The notes below the pieces were generated by a model, which was given only the letters and a program-made list of their open reading frames with translations, was not told the origin of the DNA and ran no database searches. Shown here one piece after another: positions 11,742-23,642 of a stretch of DNA of 64,000 nt; the stretch's first letter is position 1; the number at the start of each line of letters is the position of its first letter. The position numbers and the translations under genes were made by a program. Source of the stretch: Sorex araneus (lineage: Eukaryota > Chordata > Mammalia > Eulipotyphla > Soricidae); contig NC_073307.1 in assembly GCF_027595985.1 (NCBI RefSeq), positions 121,437,678 to 121,501,677 of the forward strand. The letters run 5' to 3'.

Positions 11742-13013
11742 AGTATGCTTTCAGCGTCTACATCCTCAACTTGGCAGGAGCTGATTTTTTCTATCTATCC
11801 ACCCACATGATATTCCTCATAATGAATTTTGTCAGAGCTATCAAATGAGACTTCCCCAAACTGTTCGGAGTTTTTTTTTTTTAATGAAGTTTGTCTTACC
11901 TTATGTTATAAGTCTGAGCATTCTTACTGCCATTAGCACTGAGTGCTGCCTGTCTGTTCTAAAGTCCATCTGGTACTGTTGCCACCGCCCAAAACACAAG
12001 TCATTTCTCCTGTGTGCCTGCTCTGGGAACTGTCCCTGCTGCTAACTCTTCTGAGTATGGAGTTCTGTGGCTACCTATTTGGAGAATCTAATAATTATTT
12101 GTGTAGGCTAATTGATTTCAGCATTGCCATGGCTAATTTTCTCCTTTAGGCTTCTGTTTGGGTCCAGCCTGGTGCTGGTGACCAGATTGCTCTTTAGCTC
12201 CTGGAAAGTGAAGCTGACCAGGCTGTTTTTGACCACTGGGTTCACAGTGCTGGGCTTCCTCCTCTGTGGCCTGCTCTGGGGAATCTATACATTTCTATTA
12301 TACTAAATGTCATTTATTTCTACTATGCACCTCTTAAAACTAACTCTAGTGACAGATGACAGATGTTTTAACCTGTGTCAACAGCTGTGCCAATCCTATA
12401 ATTTACTTCTTTGTTGGCAGCAGAGAAGATAGCAAAGAAGGAGCCTCAAATGAATTCTGCAGAGATCTTTGCAGGATGTTCCTGATGAGGATGTGTTAGG
12501 GTTGAGCAGACCTCTACCCCGGGGAGGCGCAGAGGAACGAGACCGAGACAACTCTTTCTGCAAACACACGGGGTTTATTCAGGCCAGCATGCTGGGGCTC
12601 AGCAGCGTACCTAGAAGCAGGTAGGGGCTGAGAGCCCCGAACTCAAGAAGCAAGCAGTTTTTATACAGTATTGGAACAAAGATCACACAGTTTGTCAAAT
12701 TCTTGTGGTCTTCCCTAATGCAGCTTGACCTGGTTACAATTTACGGTTCCTGGAGCCGTTTGCTTATCTAAGATGGTTGCTGCCTGTTTATCTAGCAGTA
12801 TCCTGGCCAGTTTACCTAGCAATATCCTGGCCTGGTTACCTGGCTGTGGGCCACCTGGTGGGATCAGCCCATGTTTGAACCTCAAAGAAGCATTTTTTGT
12901 AATTTTCAAACTGCTTTAACCCTTAGGGTGCTGACCCTTTCAGATGGAAGTCAAAGCAGCCCTCCTCAGGACACTCTGGAGATGTCAGGAAATACGGTGA
13001 CCCAACTCAATCA
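11742..13013 (+). pseudogene. MRGPR-like receptor pseudogene 1
   Basis: Plus-strand Mas-related GPCR copy. It begins inside TM1/TM2 ([20 protein letters not shown]), so the N-terminus and TM1 are absent. TM3 to TM6 follow in shifting frames with early stops and a run of T at 11871-11882. The third-helix motif reads STECCLSVL, lacking the usual Arg. SCANPIIYFF is recognisable near 12385-12415. The C-terminal tail is interrupted by a solo LTR at 12494-12942 and resumes at 12943 with GSQSSPPQDTLEMSGN. The following 3' UTR (CTCAATCAAAATGTAGACA) matches that of the intact receptor near 27540. Not functional. Confidence 0.92.
12494..12942 (-). mobile_element. Solo LTR inside MRGPR pseudogene 1
   Basis: 449 bp, starting TGTTAGGG and ending CCTTTCA, flanked by GATG at 12490-12493 and 12943-12946. 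This 4-bp duplication is exactly the receptor sequence interrupted (the GATGAGGATGGAAGTC context). TTTATT near 12567 is AATAAA on the minus strand, so the LTR reads minus. A 4-bp duplication fits class I ERVs. It contains two TATCCTGGCC repeats at 12795-12835. Confidence 0.88.
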
Positions 13014-13422
13014 AAATGTAGACATAGTTTTCAGAAATTTAATTATTGCATTTAGATATTGTATTCTTACTTCTTAAAGCTGAATATTTGAAGTGAACCA
13101 CAGTTTTCATCCTCTCTCTATCTCCATATATATATGTAAAAAGGCTATATTTGTATTTTTGTATAGTGTTCGCACAGAATTAATTTGCTATTAACATCAT
13201 CTTTGAGTGTTTTTCACATATAATAATCATAAAATAAATCTGGATCGTATGAATGAAGTTACATGTGAAACTAAGGAATAATTTCCAGTGAGTTTTCTAG
13301 AGGGATGGTTCTAAATCTGTTTTATACATCTACCATGTTCTGAGGACTTACTATTTCTCCAGCAGTTTCTCTCTTGCACCAAATAATAATTCTTGTAAAT
13401 TAGCACTGAAGACAATAGAAAC
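13014..13422 (+). other. MRGPR pseudogene 1 3' flank
   Basis: The first ~50 nt match the 3' UTR of the intact receptor. The rest is AT-rich with no gene seen. Confidence 0.6.
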
Positions 13423-13595
13423 AGGGGTTGGAGCAATAGTACAGCGGATAGGGTGTTTGCCTTGCATGCAGCTGAGCCGGGTTCGATTCCCAGCATCCCA
13501 CATTGTCCCCTGAGCACGGCCAGGGGTGAATCCTGAGTGCAGAGCCAGGAGTAGCCCCTGTGCATTGCCAGGTGTGACCCAAAAAGAAAAAAAAA
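13423..13595 (+). mobile_element. SOR-type SINE
   Basis: tRNA-like head with A box (AGTACAGCGGATAGGG) and B box (GGTTCGATTCC), the body AGCATCCCACATTGTCCCC, the end GGTGTGACCC, and an A-rich tail. It is flanked by GACAATAGAAAC (13411-13422) and GACAAAAGAAAC (13596-13607). Confidence 0.92.
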
Positions 13596-14127
13596 GACAA
13601 AAGAAACAAAAAAAATACCAATTGGATCTCATCAAACTCAAACATTCCTGTACACCTAAGGAAACATGGGCTAAAACTAATAGAAACTAAATGAAGAGGG
13701 AAACAATATGTGCACTCAATAACATCAGATAAACATTTCTTGAGATATATAGATTAAAAAAGAAAATAACTTTGTGTGCATGCCTTTACAATTATGTTAA
13801 GCTTATACATTCACTGAGGAAGAAAAATACCACTGCCATTGTGATGTTCATTACTAAGACCAGACTCAGTGAAGGCATGAAACCGCATGTCTTTGGTTAC
13901 ATGCTCCTCCCAGTCACAAAGATGTGGTTTCCTACTTCAATCGCTAGGTGGCCTCCAAGACTTATGAGCTTCAGCTCTGAGATGAGAAAGAAGAGTACGG
14001 GAGAGGGCATCATTTTTGACTCACCTTCCTTTAGTCAGGGCATACTTAGAAATTATCACCCAGCTTCAAAGACTGTTATACACATGAATACTTTATGTTT
14101 AAAAATTTTATTAATACAATTTCTTTA

Positions 14128-14337
14128 TAGCTCCACCCTGCCCCCTGAAAGCTATACTGGGAGCTATACTGGGAGCTATACTGGGATTCTTGGTGGTGGA
14201 ATATGAGCACTGGTTAAGGGATGGGTATTCGAGCATTGTATAACTGAGATTTAAACCTGAAAACTTTGTAACTTTCCACATGGTGACTCAATAAAAAATT
14301 TAAAAAAAATTAAAAATAAAATTTTAAACCAAAAAAA
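14128..14337 (+). mobile_element. Short L1 3' end insertion
   Basis: The last ~200 nt of an L1 3' UTR with A-rich tail. It is flanked by a perfect 15-bp duplication, AATACAATTTCTTTA, at 14113-14127 and 14338-14352. Near its 5' end a 12-bp unit, GCTATACTGGGA, is repeated three times (14150-14186). Confidence 0.9.
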
Positions 14338-14352
14338 AATACAATTTCTTTA

Positions 14353-17300
14353 CCAGGACATGGGCTGTAGCAGGCACTTAGGGTCTTTATAACCCTCTAT
14401 TTATCTTCATAATCTGATACCCTGGAAATTTTCTTGGACTCCCTTCACATGAGTGTTGTGACACATTAGTGGGATTTCTCAGGTGGGATCCAGTACCAGG
14501 GCTGATGTTGGCCTTACACTTTATTGAAAGATATTATTTATTTAATTCACTTTAAATGTCATCTTGAGCTTCCAAGGATCTTGTTATAGATGGCTGCTAA
14601 GAGTTAATGACTAGATAAAGTGTCTTAAATGTTGAACAACAACAAACAACATGAGATAAGTTCCAACTTATAGGATACTGAGTTATCAGTGAGGGACAAA
14701 AGATATGCAGTCAATATCACAACTGCATCACTAGTAAATGCTGAAAAGTACTAGTCACTTGGAAATCTATTAGTCCAAGTTAGAGTTCACATGAACATCA
14801 GTTTATCTGGGGAAAGGCTCCAAAATAGGGCCTTAGGGGGTAATGGGCCACTCCCAGCGATACTCTGCACATTGGGCCAGAAGTTCAATACTAGCATTCA
14901 CAGATGTGGTGCTACTTGAGTCCTGAGGCACCATGTTCCACCCAGACCTCCTATAACAGAGCTACAATCTGCGATGGTCAGGAGGTCTTGTGGTACCAGG
15001 GATCAAAGCCTGGTTAGTGTGTAACTACTGTGCCTTACTGGAGCCTCTCTTTTAATCCCTCACATTTCACAGTGTAGACATAGGCACCACTTCTATATCC
15101 CAGCCCCTTCTGTCAAATTCCTCTATTTAGTTACATCTTCCAAAATAAAACAGAAACTAAACCTTACACCACTTTTAATGATGTGAGGGATTGCACAGGT
15201 AAGAGTATGTTACATAGATCATAGTAAACATATTTTCTCTTCAGTGAATAATTCAGAGACTCATCTCTTTCTCAACTTCACTGCCTTCATCTTTCCCAAT
15301 CTTAAATCATCTCTAATATAATTTTAGGACATATGCTAAACTGTACATTATCTCTCTGAGCTATATATGTAATATTTCTCGGTGCCCGTTAGAAGTTTTG
15401 GGTTAAGAAGTCTACAAGGACTGCAAAAATTCTGCCCCTTATAAACATAGCAAAAGAAAATGCTTGTAACAAAAATCATTGTCTTAAAAAATGTCTTTGT
15501 ATGCACAAACACACTAGCACATCACCTTTGCAATTCTTTCCCTTCCATGTCCTCAAACCCCTTAGCAGGCAAGCACACTGCACACAGAGCTGATTGTCAG
15601 CCCTACTCCCAGGACAGTATTTCCCACCAGTCTTAGTAAAAATGGTATTTACAATGTGGTATTTCACTACCTCTATACTTAACATACGTTGGGCACTACT
15701 AGATGGACTAGATGTTTCAAATAGGACTTAAATCTGTCCACTACATACACAGCAGTTTTGAACCAACTGCACATGTAATCGAATCTGAGTGTCTTGGAAA
15801 TATGAACACTCTAGCCTAACACCAACCATTTCCCACCTCTCCCTCTTCCAACCCCAGTTATAATGTTCACATTTCAAAAGACAATCTCCCCCCACAATTT
15901 TGCAGAAAATGCACATATACTATTGGTTATACACTGGTAACCTCTGTTAAAATCTATAAGGATTAGTTGTGATTAGCTTCGCACTCATTGTCCATTATAT
16001 ATTCTATATACAGCAATGCGAAGCAAAAAAAAAGCAAACACAACGAACAATTAGCCTGACTCTCTATACCCACAGTGGCAGAGAGCTCTCTGCACGACCC
16101 TCTCCCTGCTCCTGCCTCACCCAGTGCACCAAGTGCAGGGCTCAAACAGGCGCTTTGCCACCTCCCCCGCCCACCCCCCACATGAATTTTGTTTTTTAAT
16201 TTACAAAGCATTTTTTCAACTACTACTTTAAACATACATCAGGCACTTTAGAACATCTAGGAAGATTTGCTTTTAGATGTCCTGAGGTGACAATGTATGA
16301 TAAAAAGTAGAACTTAGTGAATTAACCCAATTTCTATATATATTATCTGTTGTAACTGATAGAAAGGGAGCTTCTGGGACATAAACCACCTTGTTAAACC
16401 ACCTCTGAGTAATAAAACATCAAGTCTTGTTTCTGTGTGTTGGCAGCACAGGGGAGAGTGACTTGCAGGGGAAGGGGCTGTTCTGGTCACAATGGATGTT
16501 GCTGGTTGGTTTAATGTGTCTCTGACTGCGTGCAGGAACACAGTGTTGGTACTTCATTAGCACTAGGCTTTCTTACTAACATTTCACTAGAATGAGTGGA
16601 TAATTCTCTTAGAAGCTTATACTTTGTTACTGGGTTACTTTATCTCGTTTTCACTTGAACATTACAGGGAATGCAGTATTCTAATTGTAACTATGCCAAT
16701 ATCTTTATCTAGAGGACTTGCTGCCATTTTTATCTTTTAAGAAATTTTCCTTGCCAAGAAAGGCTGGATTAAAATTTTTCCTTCCAGTTCGTGTTATGTA
16801 TTTGTGTTTACCAAATATTCTATAGCTTTGGGACTTTGAAATGGTAAATATTCATAGTATATAAAGAAGCATGATACATAAACATATGATCTTAATAACA
16901 TAATGGATGTTTAGTTGTGTAGGTAAACAGGACCTAGAAGGACATGTCAGACATAACTGCATGTAATTGTGTATGACTGTTCTTTGCTTCTTTTTTCCAT
17001 TTCTTATTCACATGTTAACTTCCAAAAAGAATAATAAATATTTAAAAAACCTGAATAAAAGAAGTCTACAATGACTAATGTAATTATTATACCATAGAAA
17101 GAACACTCTCAAGTGACAAGAGATTTTCACAGAAGGATAAGGAATTATTTTTCTAAAATTTACTTGTAATTTACTTGTAATTTTTGTATTTTCTGATGAT
17201 TATTAGAGTCGTGTAGACTTTATATACATTTAATTCATTTCCTTTACCTTTAAAGTTCCCATTTATTTACATTAATCAACGTGCTAAAGATAAATCTGTA

Positions 17301-17880
17301 TAATGTGAGAGATTCATGATGTCTTTCATAATGAATTATGGAAAAAAACTTGCTCTCCTCAGAGATCTGACACAGTGAATAATTTCTAACCCAACATCCT
17401 AAGTATATGCGCCAGTGTTGTAACCAATGTCAAACTCCATTCAAATCAACCAGGATGTCTGAGTTTCTTGCAGAGCAGACAGCTCTCATGACGATAGGTC
17501 ATGCCTGGGGTTTCTAATTTATTTCCTCAAAGAATAAATCTTAATCTCAGACAGAAATATGCTGAACTGACCGTTCTGATGCTGTCCTTCACAACATTTC
17601 CTATCTTCTCACCTCCTAAATAATAAGTTCTGAGATAACATGGTGTGGTAATAGGACCATAGAATAGTTAATGTAATTAGAGAATTGTGTTTCAAAAAAG
17701 AAATCCCAGACTTTACAATCAGAGAGAGCAGAGTTAGAATGCAGGAAGAAACCTAAGTTTATGCAAATGCCAGTGGGTATCTTAATTTCTCTAAGTCCCT
17801 ATTCTTCCAATGTAATGTGGAATAATAATTGTCAGGTTATAATGTATTCATGAAATCAATAATTACACAATAATTTCTTT
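14353..17880. other. Intergenic DNA, mostly unassigned
   Basis: No gene is supported. 14870-15060 has a weak old SINE-like stretch (GGTACCAGGGATCAAAGCCTGG, minus). 15460-16560 is less AT-rich and looks like transcribed 3' UTR-type sequence, but no coding frame is recognised; it could be a retrocopied 3' UTR. 16560-17340 is AT-rich. 17390-17880 is 5' flank of receptor pseudogene 2. Confidence 0.4.
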
Positions 17881-17890
17881 AGTCTTATTT

Positions 17891-17900
17891 GTGTTTCCAG
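17891..17900 (+). other. Splice acceptor before MRGPR pseudogene 2
   Basis: TTTGTGTTTCCAG followed by GAGCACC about 20 nt before the ancestral ATG. The same acceptor is seen before the intact gene and before pseudogene 3. It fits the usual MRGPR layout of a single coding exon behind a 5' UTR intron. Confidence 0.6.
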
Positions 17901-17919
17901 GAGCACCAGTGGACACGAT

Positions 17920-18903
17920 ATGAGCGTAGATTCAACTCTCAGTCAGGGGGACTGAATTAACAACATTGGATGGAAATGACCAGACCTCTGATTCAAGTGT
18001 GGATTTAGAAATCTTGATCCTGAAGTTACTGACAATCATCATTGCCCTGGCGGGGCTGGCAGGAAATGCTGTTGTCCTCTGGCTCCTGGGCTTCCAGATA
18101 CAGAAGAATGCTTTCTCGGTCTACATCCTCAACTTAGCTGGCACTGAATTTCTCTATCTCTCTTTCCGATCTATTTACTCTCTCTGGTTTGGGTCATTGA
18201 CATCTCGAATTTCATCCCCTTTGATATCCTGAACATTGTCTACACCCTGTTGACCTCTACCTATATTGTAGGCCCGAGTATTCTCAGTGCCGTTAGCACT
18301 GAGCTGTGCCTTTCTGTCCTGTTATCTCATTTGGCACTGCTGCCACCAGCCAAATAACATTTCAGCTCTTATATGTGCCCTTCTCTGGGCTCTATTCCTT
18401 ATACTGAGCATCTTGAAACAAAATTACTGTGGTAACTTCCATTTATGTTTGCAATTTGGTTTCATCGTTGCTGCTTGGCTCATTTTCTTACTTGTGCTTC
18501 TGTCTGTGACCAGCCTCACCTGGCTGGTTAGATTATGTGTCTCCAAAAGGATGCAGCTGACAAGATTATATGTGACCATCGGGTACACAGTGCTGATCTT
18601 TCTCTTCTGCGACCTGCCCTGGGGCATCAACTTCTCCCTCTTAAACTGGATTCACAATAATAATGTATTCTCCTACAAATTTAACAAACCTGCATATATA
18701 CTAACCTGTGTCAACAGCTGTCCCAAACCCATAATTTACTTCTCTGTTGTCTTCTTTCTGCAGTAGAAGCAGCATCAAAGGCAGAACCTCAGGTTGGTTC
18801 TAAAGAACGCTTTGCAGGATGTTCCTGCTGTGGATGGAAGTCAAGGCAGCACTCCCCAGGAGACCTGGAGATGTGTGAAAGCAGGTGTTTGTCCTATTCA
18901 TAG
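17920..18903 (+). pseudogene. MRGPR-like receptor pseudogene 2
   Basis: Plus-strand Mas-related GPCR copy. By alignment to the other copies the ancestral ATG is at 17920, with a stop soon after. A downstream ATG at 17966 opens 88 residues through TM1 ([15 protein letters not shown]) and TM2 ([18 protein letters not shown]) before a stop near 18230. TM3 is frameshifted and reads STELCLSVL, without the conserved Arg. From 18287, 159 residues cover the end of TM3 to TM7, ending SCPKPIIYFSVVFFLQ with Lys in place of the NPxxY Asn, then TAG. The tail continues after the stop (DVPAVDGSQGSTPQ-like). At least two frame breaks. Not functional. Confidence 0.93.
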
Positions 18904-19297
18904 TCACGGATTCCTCATGCTTGCATGGTTTGAGTCAGTTGTCCCTTCAGTTTGAGAGGGTTTTTTTTTTTTTGGTTTATTCAAACCTGGGTGACTGATA
19001 TGAAAACCTCTTTCTCCTGAAAAATTTTTAATTTTTGCACCTGTGACACTCTGAGGACAGACTCAAGGGCATTCTAAACCATATCATTCGCCACCATGTC
19101 AAGGGAGCTTTAGCAAACATGTGTCTAAGGTGCTTGAAAACCCACTTTGAAAAAATCCTCCCTCAGTAGAAAATAAAAGCAGAACATAAAAATTCTGGTC
19201 TCTGAACTTGAGAGGAAGTCAGAGAACATAGTGAACATTCCTAATAACTCTTGAGAAAAGCTCAGAGTAACAGTTCAAACTAGGTCTCCAGGTGGCT
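18904..19297. other. Unassigned 3' flank of pseudogene 2
   Basis: A/T-rich, with T runs at 18961 and 19301. No gene seen. Confidence 0.4.
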
Positions 19298-19690
19298 CTT
19301 TCTTTTTTTTTCTTTTTTTAAAAAATTTTTTTAAGTAGTGAATCATTGTGAGGGTACAGTTACAGATTTACACACTTTCGTGCTTGTGTTTCCCTCATAC
19401 AAAGTTCGATAACCCATCCATCCACCAGTGTCCATTCTCCACCACCAATGAACCCTTTATCCTTCCCACCCCTCCAGTCCCATGCCCCACCCACCCCACC
19501 CCACCTCTGTGGCAGGGTATTCCATTTTGTTCTCTCTCTCCTTTTGGGTGTTGTGGTTTGCGATAGGGGTATTGGGTGGCCACCGTGTTCAGTCTCTAGT
19601 CTACTTTCAGGATCCATCTCCCTTCCCGAGCAGAATATCTATCCACATTTTATTTACATCTCTATCTGAGCTGCCTTTCCCCCACTGGAC
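19298..19690 (-). mobile_element. L1 3' end (minus)
   Basis: T-rich tail at 19300-19335, then the L1 3' UTR in reverse (GAGGGTACAGTTACAGATTT, CCACCAGTGTCCATTCTCC, CCCACCCCACC). It ends near 19690, where receptor 5'-flank sequence begins. Confidence 0.88.
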
Positions 19691-20697
19691 TCTGAGTACA
19701 GTTTTCTTCTGCTCTGGACCTTCTGTTCTTCAGAGACACAAGCTCTGTGACATCTAGGTGACTGAGAATGACCCAGTCAAAGAACAGAGGACACCAGGAT
19801 TTGAGGGACTATGACCCTGAAGTGTATGGTCAGTTATGTCATCTCTCTGGAACAGAAAGCTCTTACTCATGTTCATTAGAGTGTCAGAATGCCTATCATT
19901 TGTCAGGGTCTCATGGATCAGTATGATAGATAACAAATGAGTGATTGATGGTTGGGATGAACCACAAGTGTGTGAGGGGGGTTGATGGTGGATAGAAAGA
20001 GAAGAGACCACTAGGACAATAATAGTTGGGAAAGATCACACTGGACAAATTTAAAAGTAGGTAAGGGGTATTCTGATAACCTTTCAACATCAATATTGCA
20101 AGACACACTGACAAAGAGAAGAGAGAGAGAGAGAGAGAGAGAGGGAGGGAGGGAGGGAGAGAGAGAGAAAATGTGAGAGAGAAAGACAGAAAGTACCTGT
20201 CAAAGAGGCAGGCAGGCATGGGGGTTGGGGATGATGGGAAGGAACCTGGGAACACTGGTGCTGAGAAATACACTGGGGGAGGGATGAATGTTGGAATACT
20301 GTATGACTGAAATCCAGTCATGAACGGCTTTGTAATGTTCTAAATTTTTTTAAATAAATGAGCAAGGGGAAAATTTAAAAAGCAAGGGAAACTGGAATGA
20401 CTTGCAAAAATTGCAAAAATGGAACTGTCACCAGTGCAAGCAAGCATCAACAGAAGCATCTTTACTTATCATTATTTGGAAAGTTTTTGTGTTTGAGAGT
20501 ACTCATTAAACATGCACAATGACTCTGTCTTCTGTGAGCTCAAAAGAAAAGAGACTCCAGTAGGCACCTGCTATTAATGAAGAATATTATTTATTTAAAA
20601 TTTTAATATTTTAGTGTGGGAAAAGGTATGTAATCAATGAAGAGAGGATTCATTATTTATTTAATCTGCTATATATGAAAGTATAGCTCTTCACTGG
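19691..20697. repeat. Orphan fragment of MRGPR 5'-flank duplication block
   Basis: Homologous in the same orientation to 28850-29860 and 60530-61580: TCTTCTGCTCTGGACCTTCT, ACATCTAGGTGACTGA, TCTTACTCATGTTCATTAG and the old L1 3' end before GTTGGAATACTGTATGACTG. It contains a GA/GGGA microsatellite at 20117-20168. No receptor coding sequence is attached here, so the unit has been cut by the L1 on its left. Confidence 0.8.
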
Positions 20698-20945
20698 GTG
20701 CCCCAGGCACCCGTGCCTGCCGGCCCGCATGGCCCCAGGACCCGATCTCAACCCAGCGTCCAGTGGCCAGGGACCCCTGGGCCCCAGCTGCCAAGGCAGA
20801 TCCTGCACTTCCTGCTTCTTCATCCAGGTGCGCCAGACCCATCATTCAGGGCCAGGAGGGGGCGTGGCCTCTGTGGTAGTGGGTGTGGCCTTCGCTGCAG
20901 GGGCGTGGTCTCCCAGAGCAGTGACCGCATATGCAGCTGAAGTTA
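20698..20945 (+). mobile_element. L1 5' UTR fragment
   Basis: GC-rich block with repeated GGGCGTGGCCTC/GGTGTGGCCTTC/GGGCGTGGTCTCC boxes ending GCAGCTGAAG. It resembles the 5' UTR of the L1 read on the minus strand at 6330-6420. Confidence 0.6.
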
Positions 20946-21785
20946 TTTTCCCTTCAATCTTCCGTCTTTCTCATCTCCCGCACTCCTAGCTCCTGTCGTC
21001 CTCTCTCAATCTACTGCTGGGCCTCTCTTCTCCCTTTATGTCTCTACCCTTGCTCCTAGGCTACACACAGCCAGGAAGTAAAATCAACATAAGAAAGTCC
21101 TTCCTGACTGCCAGCAGGTAAAATACCTCTTAAGGGTTTACTCCATTCCTTAGTCCAAGAGCTTATTCACATCTTAATACTAGTTATTTTTGTATGGACA
21201 TAGCAAGAGATACATTGAGGCTTGCAAGGCAGCTCTCCTGGCAACATCTTGCCACAGACTCAGACCACAGCACTCAGGCCAGATTAATCATTCCTCACCC
21301 TAGCAGGGTCCAAATCTAGTTATCACTGTTTGGATCATGACAGCATTTGTCCATGACCAAGCTATTAACTTATAGTTAAGCATTAGGCACTTTGGCCAGG
21401 CCCATCTCAATGCCAGGGTAGCACACAACTCACCGCTTGCCCTGGGTCCTTCTCGTCCCCCGTCAGGACCGTGCTTTGGGGGTGCTAGGAAGTAAGGGCA
21501 GCTGAGGCTTAGGTCAAGAGAACAGATGCCCTGGAGGAAAATATCATGTAGAGTCAAATGACTCCCAGGTTACAAAGCATAGCATTTGCTAAGTCTTCCT
21601 GTGCCCATACAAAAAGGACATGGCTTTGAATAAACTATGCAAAGCACTCAAGGAGAAAAGAAAAACAATATTTACAAGTCAACAGAACACTAAGAAATAA
21701 GCTACAAATAAACACAGAAGAATGGGAGCACTGTGATGGGAGTAACCCAAAAAACCTAAACTACCTGAGGCTATGTTATCCTACA
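20946..21785 (-). mobile_element. LTR family Y, truncated copy (minus)
   Basis: The reverse complement matches the copy at 22623-23450 closely. Its 5' terminus (TGTAGGATAACATAGCC) is at 21785. The 3' ~180 bp after the polyadenylation-signal region are absent; the homology stops at about 20946 next to an L1 5' UTR. Confidence 0.85.
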
Positions 21786-22622
21786 CATATCATATGAGAT
21801 TAATTCTCTATCTGACTCGTTTAAATTTTTTATTGTCATGGCAATAAGTCTTGCATTTTTTTCATGTGTCTCACGGCCATCTGTCTCTATCAGAAAAGTG
21901 CCTTATAATTTTTTGGCGTTATTTTCATGGTGTTTGTTCAGGACATTCAGTATTTTAATCAAGACTGTAAGGCTGGAGCAGTTTTCCAATTGGGTGGAAG
22001 CTTTTGGTAGTGGATGTGACTGCCAAGGCTTCTGGAAGTAGAGGGGGCAGGGAAGGTAGCCTGTGCCGACCCCAAAAAAACCTGCATAGCAGAATTTTCA
22101 ACAGATCATATCTTGATGAGGTCTGTCCTGAAATGGTGGAGTCAGGCTGGGGGTATGGCTGTGATTTCCAATTGTGGAAGCAAGTGGCTGCCAGAAGCTC
22201 AGTTTGGCCGGGCCCCAGGTCAACCTGCCCCCCTCCGATTTACCCTGGTATGTTCAACCATGCGTGGGTCTGAGCTAACTGCTGCTTTTGGTCTCTTTTG
22301 AGATTTATTTAGGGGTCTCTGAAGCAAGACCGGTAGCAGAGCTTACATGATGCGCTGGAGTTGGTTTGTGGGGGTGACTACCAGTGCTTCCATGAGTAGG
22401 GGAGAGTCTCCCACCCCAACTCTGAGTAAGCCTGTAGATTTCAGTCACAAAACTTGCATACCAGAATATTCGACAGATTACATCTTGGTGAGGTTTGTAC
22501 TGAGACAGTGGGTTCAAAATAGGGGTATGGCAGTGATTTTGGATTGTGGAAGTAAGTGAATACTGGGGGCTCTGCATGGGCGGTCAAACGGGACAATCTC
22601 GCCCATTTTCGTGGGTCCCTAT
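21786..22622. repeat. Spacer with a diverged ~360-bp tandem duplication
   Basis: 21790-21860 matches receptor flank block a (TTTAAATTTTTTATTGTCATGGCAATAAGTC; compare 26075 and 35630). 22075-22195 and 22437-22562 share GCATA-CAGAAT-TTC-ACAGAT-ACATCTTG and GTATGGC-GTGATTT-ATTGTGGAAG in order. No gene is seen. Confidence 0.55.
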
Positions 22623-23636
22623 TGTAGGATAACATAGCCTCAGGTAGTTTAGGTTTATTGGGTTACTCCCGTTACAGTGCTCCTTAGCTTCTTTCTTAGT
22701 GTTCTGTTGACTTATAAATAATGTTTTTCTCTTCTCCTTGAGTCCTTTGCATAGTTTATTCAGAGCAAGTACTTTTTGTATGGACACAGGAAGACTTAAC
22801 TAATGTTATGCTTTTGTAACCTGGGAGTCATTTGACTCTACATGATATTTTCCTCCAGGGCATCTGTTCTCTTGACCTAAGCCTCAGCTGCCCTTACTTC
22901 CTAGCATCCCCAAAGCAGGGTCCCGACATGGGACGAGAAGGACCCAGGGCAAGCGGTGAGTTGTGTGCTACCCTGGCATCGAGATGGGCCTGGCCAAAGT
23001 GCCTAATGCTTAACTATAAGTTAAGAGCTTGGTCATGGACAAATGCTGTCATGATCCAAACAGTGATAACTAGATTTGGACCCTGCTAGGGTGAGGAATG
23101 ATTAATCTGGCCTGAGTACTGTGGTCTGAGTCTGTGGCAAGATGTTGCCAGGAGAGCTGCCTTGCAAGCCTCAATGTATCTCTTGCTATGTCCATACAAA
23201 AATAACTAGCATTCATATGTGAATAAGTTCTTGGACTAAGGAAAAGAAATAAACCTTAAGAGTCAGGAAGGGCTTTGGAATGCCCTGCCCTCAGGAAGGG
23301 CTTTCTTATGTTGATTTTGCTACCTGGCTGGGTGTAGCCTAGAAGGCAAGGTGGGAGAGAGAAGGGGGAGGAGAGACTAGAAAAAGAAGCAGCAGTTGAT
23401 CCAGAGAGAGGATAGAGCTGGGAGTGCGGGAGATGATAAAGATGGAAGATTGAATAAACGGTAACTAATCAGCAACTAGCTTGGTCCTCGTTCTTCCTTC
23501 GCCTTTCCTTGACTGCCGACCATCCCGATCCAGTTAACACATTGCAGTTCCAGGGCACTGAACGTGGGCGGTGAAACAGAGCAACCCGGAGAGCCCTCGA
23601 GTGCACTCGCCCCTCGGCGAGCTTTAGTTTTTTACA
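22623..23636 (+). mobile_element. Solo LTR, family Y (complete)
   Basis: 1014 bp from TGTAGGATAAC to TTTTTTACA, flanked by a perfect 6-bp duplication CCCTAT at 22617-22622 and 23637-23642. AATAAA is at about 23453. The length and 6-bp duplication suggest a class II ERV. It lies head-to-head with the truncated copy at 20946-21785. Confidence 0.9.
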
Positions 23637-23642
23637 CCCTAT

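Noticed and set aside
13423-13595. tRNA gene suggested by A and B boxes
   Set aside because: The boxes belong to the tRNA-like head of a SINE; body, A tail and target duplication follow.
15460-16560. Possible gene or retrocopy
   Set aside because: Base composition differs slightly from neighbours, but no coding frame, poly(A) tail or target duplication could be shown.
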